Assembly: GCA_015350385.1 (NCBI GenBank)
Contig: WNKI01000001.1
Span: 3,188,895 to 3,252,894 of the forward strand
Source of the DNA: Aculops lycopersici
Taxonomy: Eukaryota > Arthropoda > Arachnida > Trombidiformes > Eriophyidae
DNA: 64,000 nt
Direction of reading: 5' to 3'
Position numbers and translations under genes: made by a program
In this document: piece by piece, positions 1 through 11,730 of the stretch
Layout of the letters: each line of letters starts with the position of its first letter
Numbering within the stretch: position 1 is the first letter of the stretch
Notes under the pieces: generated by a model
What the model was told of the DNA's origin: nothing
Databases searched by the model: none
Seen by the model: only the letters and a program-made list of their open reading frames with translations

Positions 1-990
1 ATACGTACCCCAAATTGGTGCGAGAATAATTATTTGCATCATTTTGGACTGGGTAAAGTGGATCAATTCACAAGCAGATCGGTGGGTCGTGCATCTGAAC
101 ACAACACGTCGGTGTCGCTTCATTTCTCGCCTCGGACCAATCTAATTGACTTATTATTGCTGGCAAATGGCAACAGGTTTTTAGGCTACTTCCGCTACAT
201 CTAGAAGAAATACAACTGCTTGCTTTGGGCAGTCAATTACTATTACAGTCACTCACATTGACTCGCCCGCTTCGAATTACGCAATCTTGCATCTGGCAAG
301 CGAATGAGTTGGTTGCTAATTGGCAAATAAACTGCAGCGTTAGTTTGAGTCGTCGACCATGATCGTGGGTGAATGAGTCCACTAGATAACAAAGCCCACA
401 ACAACAGCAAATTGCGTGATCAATGTCCATAGAAATGAGTTAGGATGACAACACTTCTCTATTCTTTTCATTCATTCGCAACAACAACGACCACAACATC
501 CACCACCACTACCACTAGTCTGAGGTGATACTGCTGGTGCCGCCAACTCATCCTCCGGCACTCGAAAGGGTTAGCCGCAGGTAGCGTCGATTGCAATTGC
601 CGTGCGCATGTCCATGGCTCCAGAGGCATTGGTATGATTGCTATGATTAGGGGAAGTGTGTTGCGCATTCAGGTCACGCCCACTGACATTTTCACATAAT
701 ACCTCCTATCGGTTGTTGTGAATGTTGCTGTTGCCTTGTTAGTTTGCGCCGTTGTTGCCGTAAGAAAGAATCCAAGTGAGAATCTGAGACTCGGATTCTG
801 AGTTAAGAAGATGCAGCGAGGAGTGTAAGTACAGTGTGTTGTGGAAGAGTGAGTTTTCCGGGTCGCAAGAGGGGAGTCCAAGAAAATGCAACAGCAACAT
901 CGGAGTTAAACCTCCGAGAGCAGGAGCAACAACAACAACGGAGATGCGACGATGGCACAGAAAGAGAGGGATGGCCAAAGGTGGTGAGTT

Positions 991-1013
991 TGCTGCTGCT
1001 GCTGCTGCTACTG
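991..1013. repeat. CTG trinucleotide run
   Basis: Seven or so CTG units followed by an imperfect unit in the DYRK upstream flank. It generates Leu, Ala or Cys homopolymers in the various frames, which explains the spurious open frames here. Confidence 0.8.
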
Positions 1014-1126
1014 CTACAAAGGACTGGCGCCGCTGCTAGTTTTTCTAAGCCATTTGCCATAGGAAAAAACAGGGACACACGCACAACTTTGTAAGCCAAA
1101 ACCCGAAGCCGCTGGCGAGTTTTGTC

Positions 1127-1144
1127 TGTGTGTGTGTGTGTGTG
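1127..1144. repeat. TG dinucleotide microsatellite
   Basis: Nine perfect TG units followed by degenerate TGTGGATGTGTGTG. Simple repeat with no coding support. Confidence 0.85.
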
Positions 1145-3311
1145 GATGTGTGTGCCCCAGACACAGAGAGAGAGAGAGATGGAGACAGAAAATGGGGATC
1201 ACACGCCAGCCAATGGCAGCGGCAATAGCCATTGACGCTGGACCGGACGGCTGCGGCAGCAGCAGCAGCAGCGGCCAGTGGTCACTCCTTGTGTGCTGTT
1301 TTGTGTGCGGCTCTTTGTGGCAACCATAACGCAGATTTAGATCCAGACGTTCGGCTGCCGAAGATACTGCAAGCGAGCGAATCGCCGTAACAAAAATACA
1401 ACAACGACGGCCACTTCTTCCACACAAATTGGCCTTCTCTCGTCGCTCTGCGTCTCTCTCTTCGGAGCAGCCAACAACAACTACACTGTCAAGTAGCCGA
1501 AACGACGACAACGAAGGCGCCCGGGAGAGAGAGAGAGAGGACAAGGGAAGAAAGAAACCAAGGGACCTCGCGAAAATCAGGCGACGTCGGGCGCACATTT
1601 AATATCCTCCTCCATCCTCCTCTTGTTTCTGTAAGAATCAGCTTTGCTAGACATTGATTAAAGAAAGAGGAAGAGAAAGAGAAGACAGAGAGTAAATCTT
1701 TCTTTCATCAACTCACAGCCCAATTTTCATACTCTTCCAAGTTCATTGAAACGTAGGCATAATAATTATCATTATTACAAATATATAAAACATTAAGACC
1801 AACTATTAGCATATAAACTAATAATAATAATGTGGAAGTTTAGAAGACGACCAGTTGCCGGAGTTTAGATCTAATTCTCATCAATCAATTAAACATTTAC
1901 TCACTCACTAATCATTAGCCCACTTGGCATTATTGATACTCCCTGACAAATATACATATAAACATCTCGCTGAATACCAACATACTCGATCACAAGCGGA
2001 TAAGAGAATAGGGTCAATCTTATTTACAAGAGGAAGAGGAAGTGGAACGAGAACAAGAAGTTTAATAGCAACACCAGCGAAAACATTGATGACGAAATCT
2101 ACTTGAATTAAAAGAGAACAATCACTACAGTAATAACATCGACATCATAGACACTCGGCTATCATCGTGTCTCTTTGTGGTAGTTTAGCTCAAGTATCGA
2201 CAATCTTAATCATTGACAACCCAAGACAAGTCCGAGACTTAGGACGACTAGAGACTAAGACGACACGCGACGCCAACTAATTTGCCATCAACACCAACTG
2301 CGACCATCATTGTCTTATGCATTCATATATATTCTCTTATATCTGATAATCGCACGGCAACGGCATAGGCATCGACAGTTATATTCCTCACTCATCAATG
2401 GTCGTCATCGCCAGCTAACCAGAAACAATAACAACAACAACATCATTTCTCGACTTTGTCTTCTGTTGCTCTTGAGTTGAGCTCAAAAAAGTTTTGCTTT
2501 GAGGTACACGTCGCATCGCGTCTCCCCCGCATTATTATCAAGCAACATTAGTAACGGAATTGCACTTACAAACTGACAGAAGTAGTATAAGAGGAACAAG
2601 AAGAAGAAGAAAACTATTCCAAAGAATTAAAACCAACGCATCGATTTTCTTACTATATTTTATAGTAGCATTCATCAAGCATTGATCAACAAACCTCCAC
2701 TGCCCAACAACCTTGGTGATAGTAGCGGGAGATAACTATTAATGAAACCTGGTTACTCTCACCGAACCTAACCTAAGCGCAACTTGAGACATTAATGACT
2801 AGATAATACAAGACATTATAATAGGGATAACCACGTAACCTCACCTGCATAATCTCACAGTAGAACTCAAATATCCCTATAGAAACACCTCATCATTGAT
2901 CAATCTTGATACATATCTTACACTTCCTAGATTTGAGTGATTCAAACTTTGTATTTATCTATTGCACTGCCAAATATAGGAACTTCCGCTTGGAATTTGC
3001 ATGCTAATATTATTTTATGGAATCAAATCTAAAGAGTTACTAACAACTTAAATATTAGAGTCAATCCATGTGCTTATCTAGAGAAATATATTAGAAAACA
3101 AATATTTACTTAATTCTGAGCTCACATACTGACCACTGTCACATTGGTTCATTCATCATTATCATCATCAACAAGTAACCTACCGTTATTGAGAAAGAGA
3201 AATACCATCCAAAAAGTGCGCACCTCTTCAGATTTCGCATTCAGGTTCGGAAACAGGAAGTGAGTTAGCTTGAGCTTACATTCTACACAAAGGACGTTAG
3301 GATAGGTGAAA

Positions 3312-4967
3312 ATGCCATACTTCAACGAGGGTAACAATAGATCACCTTGCTTCTACCAAAAGAAGAGTGTCTTCAACACTGGCAACAATGGCACTTGTCA
3401 TATAATTCCAATTACAAAAAGACCTATAGAAAAGGTGACCACTAGATCGCAAAGCCAGTATCAACAATTGATCAAGACCATGGGCACCGAGGCGCTGCTG
3501 GATGGCAACAACAATCACAGTAACAATGGAAGCACAACAACATCTAGCAGCAATCTCTCAGCTACCTCTGGTAAGCTCGGGTCGTATAGTAATAGCTCGA
3601 TAGTTAATTTTAAGAAGAACAAGAGCACTCATGGATCTTCGACACATTCAACAGGCAACGAGAGGACCATTCCGATTGAACAAGCACCATCTACAACTAG
3701 TGAATCTACAGGAAATAACAACTGCCGCTATCTCCCAGTGACACCGCAAAAAGTTTTAGATAATCACGAGTATGCAACCCATTTGACATCATATGAGAAG
3801 AAGGAGATTGTTACCTTTTCTAGAATTTATTTCATCGGTAAAATGGGAATCAAGAAAAGAACACCACAATCATCGACCATCTACCCAGACGGTGGCGCTG
3901 GTGTAAAGATTTATGGATTCGATGATCACAATGGATCTTATGTACCTGTACTCAACGACCATATATTCTATCGATACGAGATTCTAAAGATTATCGGAAA
4001 GGGAACATTTGGGGTTGTCTTGCAAGCTTATGATCATAAAACACAGCGAGGTGTTGCACTTAAAGTGATTAGAAACCAAGCTAGATTTCACACTCAAGCC
4101 AAAGAGGAGATTAGGATACTCACAAAATTATTAGAAAACGATGTTGAGGACAAGTTCAATGTTGTTCATATGTACGATTCTTTTTTGTTTCGTCATCATC
4201 CATGTATCGTATTTGAATTGCTAAGCTTGAACTTATTTGATTTAAGCAAAAAGAATTCATTCAATGGATTCACCTTATCATTGATAAGAAGATTTACATT
4301 CTCAATTGTGAAATGCCTTTATGCACTTAGCAGATTTGATATTATACATTGCGATCTAAAGCCGGAGAACATATTACTCAAGCAGCAGAATAGAAGTGGC
4401 ATAAAGGTAATTGATTTTGGTTCATCGTGTTTTAGCAATCGGCGAGTACATACATATATTCAATCAAGATTCTATCGTTCGCCAGAGGTGATATTATGCG
4501 CAAAGTATGGGCCCGCAATCGATATGTGGTCGCTAGGTTGTATCCTTGCCGAACTCTTCACCGGACGTCCATTGCTAGATGGTGAAAATGAAGGTGATCA
4601 ATTAGCTTGCATGATGGAATTAAGAGGTTGCCCACCGCAAACTTTCCTTTCCAAATGCAAGCTCACCAAAGTGAGGCAATTCATTGATCCTCTCGGCAAT
4701 CCATTATATTGCTCTAAAAATTACCACGGCCAATACAAGTACGAGGCAACTTTCTCGCCAAAGGGTAAAGTTAGAGGCACACCTGCCACCAGAGCCCTGT
4801 TACCACATTGCGACGACGAGGAGTTCAAGGATTTTGTAAGCCAATGTCTTGTTTGGGATCCGGCAGAGAGGATGACACCAGCCAGAGCTCTGAAGCACTC
4901 TTGGCTAACGAAGAGCAGTCGCGATGCCTCCAGCGCTAGAGCGGCCCAGGAAATTACGTGCCAATAG
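3312..4967 (+). CDS. DYRK2: DYRK2/4-type dual-specificity kinase
   Basis: A CMGC-group protein kinase that autophosphorylates a tyrosine in its activation loop and then phosphorylates Ser/Thr substrates. The first true ATG in frame is at 3312, giving 551 residues. Residues 1 to about 200 are Asn/Ser/Thr-rich and low-complexity. A class II DYRK-homology segment (GSYVPVLNDHIFYRYEIL) precedes the catalytic core. Seen in order: glycine loop GKGTFGVV, VALKV lysine, HCDLKPEN catalytic loop, IDFGSS, activation loop YIQSRFYRSPEV near residue 381, IDMWSLGCILAELFTG and a C-lobe ending HSWL. All catalytic residues are present. The DH-box and loop spacing fit DYRK2/3/4 rather than DYRK1 or HIPK. The gene is one exon with AATAAA signals at 5010 and 5463. 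Family assignment is secure; the exact paralogue is inferred. Confidence 0.95.
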   Translation: MPYFNEGNNRSPCFYQKKSVFNTGNNGTCHIIPITKRPIEKVTTRSQSQYQQLIKTMGTEALLDGNNNHSNNGSTTTSSSNLSATSGKLGSYSNSSIVNFKKNKSTHGSSTHSTGNERTIPIEQAPSTTSESTGNNNCRYLPVTPQKVLDNHEYATHLTSYEKKEIVTFSRIYFIGKMGIKKRTPQSSTIYPDGGAGVKIYGFDDHNGSYVPVLNDHIFYRYEILKIIGKGTFGVVLQAYDHKTQRGVALKVIRNQARFHTQAKEEIRILTKLLENDVEDKFNVVHMYDSFLFRHHPCIVFELLSLNLFDLSKKNSFNGFTLSLIRRFTFSIVKCLYALSRFDIIHCDLKPENILLKQQNRSGIKVIDFGSSCFSNRRVHTYIQSRFYRSPEVILCAKYGPAIDMWSLGCILAELFTGRPLLDGENEGDQLACMMELRGCPPQTFLSKCKLTKVRQFIDPLGNPLYCSKNYHGQYKYEATFSPKGKVRGTPATRALLPHCDDEEFKDFVSQCLVWDPAERMTPARALKHSWLTKSSRDASSARAAQEITCQ

Positions 4968-5170
4968 GGATCAACCAACAATACCTACTTACGAATCAGG
5001 TTTTGATGAAATAAAATAGATATCGAACGGAAAGCTTGCCAAGAATTATTATTCGTGAGACAGGTGGTATCTAGTGGATTCTAAAACGAACTTACAAGTA
5101 ACCTGATATATCACAAGACAGTGGATCGGAAAAAGTGTTAACATGACCATCTCCGCGCTGATGGGATGCT

Positions 5171-5207
5171 TATACATATACATATACATATATATATATA
5201 TATATAG
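5171..5207. repeat. TA/TACATA microsatellite in the DYRK 3' region
   Basis: Imperfect TATACATA units run into a pure TA tract inside the likely 3' UTR. Confidence 0.8.
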
Positions 5208-5462
5208 TGGCGCCAGTGTAACTATCAAATCCTACATCTACGTGAAAATGAATTGAAGTAACAAATCAACTATGCAAACTCACCCAATATCAAATTCAAA
5301 CTGATGATGACAAAAGCTTATGGCCAACCTGAAGGCGAAACTAGCGAACAAATGCGCACGAAAACTTTAGTATATAGAATATACAAAACAAATTTGCAAG
5401 ATTAATATATACATTTACCTGTACCAACATCTATAATATAATGATACATACACTAGACAATC

Positions 5463-5468
5463 AATAAA
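5463..5468 (+). terminator. AATAAA polyadenylation signal, DYRK gene
   Basis: AATAAA about 500 nt after the DYRK stop codon, at the end of an AT-rich 3' UTR-like stretch. An earlier AATAAA at 5010-5015 could be an alternative proximal signal. Confidence 0.5.
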
Positions 5469-5504
5469 TTTACACTACTAGGTTAAACAATCTTACTACT
5501 TCAG

Positions 5505-5652
5505 ACTTCCGTTGTAAAGTTCCAAGTCTCTAGCATTCGAGAAGCTCTCATCCAAATTTGCGCGCCCCCAGCGAGGGCAATGGAAGACAAGATGGCAGCA
5601 TGTGCGCCACGCGCCTCTAGTTGCGAACCGCAACCGGCAGCGTGTTTCTGAT
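5505..5652 (+). other. Exon-like GC-rich island (non-coding or unassigned exon)
   Basis: A GC-rich block of 148 bp in AT-rich surroundings. On the plus strand it is bounded by a good acceptor (TCTTACTACTTCAG) and a consensus donor (GAT/GTGAGT). Only one plus frame is open, for 47 codons, and it closes just before the donor. A 74-codon open frame also covers it on the minus strand, so the direction is uncertain. No protein family recognised. Confidence 0.3.
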
Positions 5653-8242
5653 GTGAGTATATAATGCGTTGTAACCAGAGTTCTTCAAGCATAAAATCAG
5701 GTGTCCAAACCTCGGGATCATACATGTAAGTAACAGATAAATCAGTTAATCAATTATTTAGTACATGGTCTCGACGCCACGCCGTGAAGCGACAACTACC
5801 TGGCTTTCGACGGTGCCGATTCAAAAGAATTAGCTTGGAGAGACAAAATTAAATGACAGGGGTATAGGAAGCGATGGCCTCCGGGTTTGCATAGATTGTT
5901 AAACATCGGGTTATTCGTGCCGAATATATCCCCTACATCTTTTATAACAATATTCAAATATATTAACACTCATATTACTATTAAATATTTAGACTAACTT
6001 TGTATCAATCGATCCAATATCTTGAAAATCACCCCACAGAACCTGATTCAACCTCATCAGTCACCAATGTAACTCCAATACCTATCAACAGGTCAAAGGT
6101 AAGCACTTGAAGTAAATAGGAACAAATCTACTGCTATCATGATCTGGATGGATCGGCAATGATGAAAATAATATTTTACACCAAGATCTTTGAGCGGCGA
6201 AATAGTCTCGTTTGCTAGGATTAAAACTGTTTTCTGATATCACCATTCATCTATACCCATGAAGCAATAGACTCACAAAGCTGCTTCATACTTTAATCTA
6301 ACTTGAGCGTCATCCACCAAATTCCACGAAAATTACTCCTAGATGAAATTCTCACCGAGTATCCACCTTTCTGTTCATTAGGATGGAGTCTTCTAATCAA
6401 TGGGTATGTATCTAGCCACTGCTGCACTAACCCATTAGGGCAACCAACATGATGATTAAAAGTTCTTAGATAGGGACATCATAAATCACCACATGTTGAT
6501 AAAACCTTGGTAGTAATATCTGACTTGGTTGCTCTAATACATTAGCCACTGATCACGATCGTCGTTGGAGAACGACATCAACTAACTAAAATAATTGCCC
6601 CTAATCTTGTAATTAACATTGTTAGCGAGCACACCTCACTGATCATCACGAGATGACTAGGAAACCTTATTAATCATACAATTCTTAGGAAACTGGTCAC
6701 GTTGTTTGGCCGCATGAAGCCGTCATTCAGTCGACAAATCTTCCACAGCAGTGATCGTAATAGTGTGCCTTCAAATTGGTGATTGGTTAAATAACTGTGA
6801 TATAATTCAACGGATAAGATATATGTTGTGATATTAGTAATTCATGTCAAGTTAGAACAAATAGTATTAAACCTTACACGTCAAATGTATCTCATTATGT
6901 GGTGTGACGAAATATAATCAGTATGTTGTTATCTATCTTAATCTTATTCTATTCAATGAGGGTGCCATTGTGTAGTACGTGAGATCTATCTACTCTTGCT
7001 TATCTCTTCGATTATCGCCGAAAAATTATTATAACTCTACCAAGACTGCAGGGCTGACCGTGATCTTTCTCTCCCGGCTCTAGTCGCAATGATCGTCGAA
7101 GAATGCAAATGTAAAATCAGCAGCTAGTCTAGACTGAAGACTTACCAATTGATGTGCAATTATGATGAAAAATCGATTGGCCACCACAAGATCAACTCTA
7201 CAGTGAGAAGATGAGGAACTAGCCGGCAAACGCGTCACGAAGAAGGCACGTAACCTCGTCAAGGTTCACGTTCGTGCTAGAATGTCTGGTGTCCAGAATT
7301 GATTGAGAATCTAGAGTTATGATGTTGGCTAGCCGCTGGACTCTGATGGATGGTGACAATGGAGAGCCTATTAAAGCTCTCCTAAAAAAGAGTCTCGCGG
7401 GTTGCGGCGATAGATGTCGTAGGTTGCAATTAGGACAAATTTGCTAACTCATGCACAAACAATGCTATTAACATCACCACCTCCAGTAATGTAGAGACAT
7501 CGCCCTCTTCCTATGCTCCTCCTCTAGTTCGCCTGTTGCTTTGGATGATGAGCTTTGAGTGTCTCGTCGCGTGTGAGTCTATTTACTGTTGAATAGAGCT
7601 ACTAACACTACGACTAAAGTTCCATTCTCAACTAGGACAAAAGACTAGCTAGCTCTGGCTACTTCAGCTCGGTAGCTAGCCAACAACAACGACGACGCTG
7701 TTGCCGCTTCCAATTATGATCTCCATTGGCCATAACCATGGCGCTAAATGTTTGGCCGAAGTTTGCGTCGGTGTTGTATGTTAGTTTAGGGCCACTTTAC
7801 CATCGTTTTACCATCATCAACGCAACAAGTTGCGGCGGCCGCTGCTGCTGCGCACCGTCTGGAATAATGTGGCAATTTATTGTTGTCAAGGGCTAATGCT
7901 CTTTCTCGTTCGATGGTTCTGCCACCAGCACCACCAGCTGCCTCATCAATTGTGATGGCCGATAGCGCCACGTGAAGTTACGGTTGAGCTGCATTGTAAA
8001 TGGCAGACCAGAGAGTCATGCTCGACGCAAGTGATTCTCTGCAACGAGTGTCTAGACTAGGCTTAGCTGCACCGGATGCAACCGCCGACGAGCGCGAGAC
8101 TCATAGGAGATGGGCCACCACCAACCGGCCGGCCAGTCGGCTAGACGCACTAATGACCACCCAAAAATTCAACTAGAATTTACCACAGAAGCTCGCTCCA
8201 TTCAGTTCTTATTGTCAACTCTTTTCGTTCGAGTTCATTGAG

Positions 8243-8250
8243 TGACGTCA
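8243..8250. promoter_or_regulatory. CRE/ATF palindrome next to a candidate first exon
   Basis: A perfect TGACGTCA palindrome sits in a tract that begins with an initiator-like TCAGTTC near 8200 and ends at a strong donor (CAGTTG/GTAAGT, intron from 8261). This arrangement resembles a promoter plus short non-coding first exon on the plus strand. The downstream gene is unknown. Confidence 0.35.
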
Positions 8251-8315
8251 CCTTCAGTTGGTAAGTGAAATCCTTGAGCATTAAGCTGAGAGAGACCACC
8301 AAACTTCCGGTTTAC

Positions 8316-11186
8316 CAACAGGTGAGTGGGGGAGGAGAGGAAACGAGTAGCAGAAAGACCAGTCGAAGGCGACGATCATGCTTTGGGTGCACTTGTGTGC
8401 CAATCAGGGCGTGAAGTTGTCCGTAAGGTTCCACCTGTTGCATGCTTGCTTGCCCGTTGGCTCGCTTGGTTCTTTCCCTCAATCTCTGCTACACTCTGAG
8501 AAGAGTAAACTAGAATTCTCAAGCTAAAACAAATGAAACTCGATCAGCTGATCGAAATTTGCGAATTGTATCGGCTGCTCACTTGGTTGCTTGGTTGCCT
8601 ACTTGCTTAGTTGGCTTGTCGGCTCGCTGGCCACTGGGCGAAGACGCTCGCTTGAATGTTGTGCAAGAGTGAGTTTTGGTTTTACTCACTCGCTTCTCAT
8701 TAACAAGAACCACTACTTCTCCATCTTTTTCTCCTACGTCGTTTTCTCGTCGTCGACGTCAAGAGTTAGTTACAACTCGCAATCAATGTGTCCAACACCG
8801 AGAGGCTTGCCATTGGTCGATGCACTAGCGCAACGGCAACGGCAACGGCAACAAGTGTCTCTTGCGCTCGAAGTCGACGAGGACAACGACAACGACGTTT
8901 CTCTTAGTCACATTGCACAACAACAAGAACAACAACAACAAAACCAAGACATCGACGTAGACAACGTCGTTGATGATGAGCAACCCAGAGCACAAACCCA
9001 CCGACCAGAGATCACACACGCCAGACTTGCTGGCGGGCGAGATCCAGAAAGAGAGAGAGAGAGAGGGAGAGGGAGAGCGACGACCACTTGTTGTTGGCCC
9101 TGTTGCCTAGCTCGGCGCTGACGCTTTGGCGCATCTGACTCGAGCCGAGCAACCAGGCGACCGACCGACCGACTGGCTCACTCGAGCTGCCACCTACCAA
9201 GATCCATTGGTGGTGGTCTAATATTGTTGTTCCTATCGTTGACTCCGCGTGAATTCAGATTCATCTTCACAGTTGACAATCGCAAGTTGATTAGATTGAA
9301 TACGAGAGAAAGAAGATCGCCAAGAAGTGAGTCGATGTAAAACCCCAAGTTGTTTAGTGAGAAAATGATAATTTCGAGCATAAAAAGAAATAGCGAGCGG
9401 TTGCCATGCACCTCAAGTTGTTTTCGATCAAAATTGAAGTGTAAATTGGCGAGAGAATGGGAAGCAAGATGCAAGTCGATTGGAATATTGGCGGCAGCAG
9501 CAGTAGCGGCAATTGGTAAGACAACATAGTGAAAGTCCATTTAGCGCCTGCGGCGACCTAAAAAACAACACTGGAGGCGCGTAAGTTTTACTGGATCGCA
9601 ATGATATTAATAGAGGGTCTGCAGAGTGGGAGAGAAGGAGGAGAGAGCAACAAGTGTCCACATTAGTAACGAGGGTACTGCGTTAGTGGCAATGATAGAA
9701 GCAGAAATTGTGGAAATAGAAGTAGAAGTAGCCGTGTGACACTAATGCTAATCGACGTGCTTTATTTAGTTCAGCTGCTAGAAGCTGAACTTAATGCTAC
9801 CGCCACCAACTACGACCACGACCACGATGACAACGACGGCGACTACATCGCAGCACTAGACATCAACCACCGAACTAGAGGATCAGCAATAAAAGTGGTG
9901 AGCCACCGCCGAGGGTGCAATTTCGACTTTGTGCCTTCATTTTGACTGAGGCTGCATTGGTGGCACTGTCTGAGGCAGCGACGGCGATAACAACATAATG
10001 ATGATGATTCAGATCAAAACCATAACAAAACTCTCCAGTGAGTCGCGAAAAAAAAGAGCAGCAAGCCAGCAACAAACCAATTGAACCGAACCGAAGCAAG
10101 CGCCTAGTGAGCAGAAGCGGAGCGAGTTTAGTTTGTTCCACAAATTAGTGGTCGGCGCGTGAGAGTAGAGAGGCAGCTAAAGTTGGTTAGCCAATCGACT
10201 GGCCAGTTTCTGCGGCCAAGTCGCTAGTTTCTTTTTGAGGGAAACTTTGCAGGTACCGGAAAAAAGCTGCCGGCCATTTCTAATTATTGTAAACTGCCGG
10301 CTCGCTGTCAAGTTGTAAGTAAAAGTAGCGGTGCTGTTGAGGCAACAAGTGGTCGCCGTGGTTAAGCTACATTCGGTGGTGGTATTGTTCAGCGAGCAAC
10401 CTACCAATCGAGCATCAACAACAAGTGGGGCCGCCACCACTTTGAACCTACACAAAGTCTGCTCAATTCAGTGAGCACCACGCGAGGTTAGTTGGACGGA
10501 TAGATAGATGGATGGATGGATAATGATGATGTTGATCATCGGTACAAGCTATGTCAGTGGTGGTGGTGGTGGCTTTAGTCATAGCGGCAACAACAGAAGC
10601 TCGCAATGTTCATCAAAAGGGAGAGGCGGCGCATGATTACTACGACGACATTGCCACTCGCTCGTTTGCTGCTCATTTCGTTGTGGCCGACGTTATCGTC
10701 ATCGTTGCTGTTGCCGATAGCTTCAGGCAGAAGCAAAAGCAAAAGCAGAGGCATCAACAACAACAAGAGCAACAGCAACCTGTTAGTCATCCAAACGCAG
10801 CACAACATAACCTCGAATTGCTCCATCAATCGTTAACTTTTTAGCAAACTCACACCAGCTAGATGATTTTGGCAAGCGAGTTTATTTCGTCTAGTGCCCG
10901 TTGCTTGTTCGTAACGAATGCAGCAGCACAACAAGCGCCACTTGTTGCTTCGGGCGCACGACTTCGCATTTCGGGTTCGTCGTCTCGGCGCCGGTTTTAG
11001 TGGTTGTAGTTCCAAATGCAGTTGTAGTTTTTGCTATCGCTAATGTTGAGTTGGACTCAAAACACTAACAAATTGATTGTGTTTGCGTTGTGCATTCGTT
11101 CAGATAGCAGCAATAGCGGCGGCGGCAGCCGCAGCAGTAGCCGAAGCGACTAGTAGCCAGATAGCAGAGTGGAGAAACAACAAGTG
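8316..11186. promoter_or_regulatory. Cluster of CAACA(A/G)GTG E-box-like motifs
   Basis: CAACAAGTG or its complement occurs at 8849-8857, 9085-9093, 9648-9656, 10343-10351, 10419-10427, 10939-10947 and 11178-11186. The variant CAACAGGTG or its complement occurs at 8316-8324 and 8432-8440. Each contains the E-box CAAGTG or CAGGTG. The clustering within 3 kb of non-coding DNA suggests a cis-regulatory function or a short dispersed repeat; composition bias towards CAA contributes. Confidence 0.4.
9049..9066. repeat. GA dinucleotide tract
   Basis: About nine GA units leading into GAGGGA repeats. One of several GA tracts in the non-coding DNA of this window. Confidence 0.75.
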
Positions 11187-11694
11187 GGCAAAATGAAATT
11201 GTCGTCATGTTTGCCGGCCGGCCGGTCGGCAATGAGAGTTTAGTCCCTCTGTTGTTGCATTAGAAATGTGTGTATAACTGCCAATTGCGCAGTTATATCC
11301 AAGTTCTAATAACTCAGATATAAAGCTGCAACATGGCGACACGACCATCGCGACCAGCTACCACCGACCGATTGGCAGCGACGACCAGAGAGCAACAGGA
11401 CCCAAAAAATGGAGCGCGCTACGGGGCTGGCGAGTGAGCATGGCGACAAGTGCCACTGCTTTGCAGCACTAGCAACAACAACGACAACAGTGGCGGCAGA
11501 GGCAGCAACAAGTTGCTGTTCTGTTGTTTTGTGTCGTTGTTGCCATCATATTTGTGCCTCTGCTCTTGCTTTTGCCGAAGAGAGTTTGCTGCCGCTAACT
11601 AGTGAATCGAAGTGAGTAGTGGTGAGCATGCGACACATAGACGCGCGCAACAGCGCGCCGCCAAGCTCGAGGCCCGAGCCAAATGAGCAACGAC

Positions 11695-11730
11695 GGCAGA
11701 GGCAGAGGCAGAGGCAGTGGCAGTGGCAGT
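11695..11730. repeat. GGCAGA/GGCAGT hexamer tandem repeat
   Basis: Three GGCAGA units followed by three GGCAGT units in direct tandem, in non-coding DNA. Confidence 0.75.

Larger units (their letters stand above)
1..3311. other. 5' flank / leader region of the DYRK gene, no supported CDS
   Basis: No convincing coding sequence is seen. The first 1.6 kb is rich in CAA/TTG and CTG triplets, with a TG run at 1127-1144 and GA runs near 1165-1179 and 1524-1539. From about 1600 to 3300 the sequence turns AT-rich and resembles a long untranslated leader. Open frames here are low-complexity products of the triplets and appear on both strands. A donor-like GTAAGAAT at about 1630 could end a non-coding first exon, but the pairing acceptor is not identifiable. 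Confidence 0.5.

Noticed and set aside
1014..1598. 194-codon minus-strand open frame upstream of DYRK
   Set aside because: The product is Ser/Leu/His low-complexity created by GA and TG tracts. It lies in a likely leader or promoter region.
5750..5900. Possible tRNA-like or rRNA-like block near 5.8 kb
   Set aside because: No cloverleaf pairing or B-box could be assembled; nothing matches a known structural RNA.
8591..9121. 176-codon plus-strand open frame with Gln and Asp/Asn runs
   Set aside because: No domain, no good start context, and the composition follows CAA/GAC/GA simple repeats; the opposite strand is open too. Treated as non-coding.
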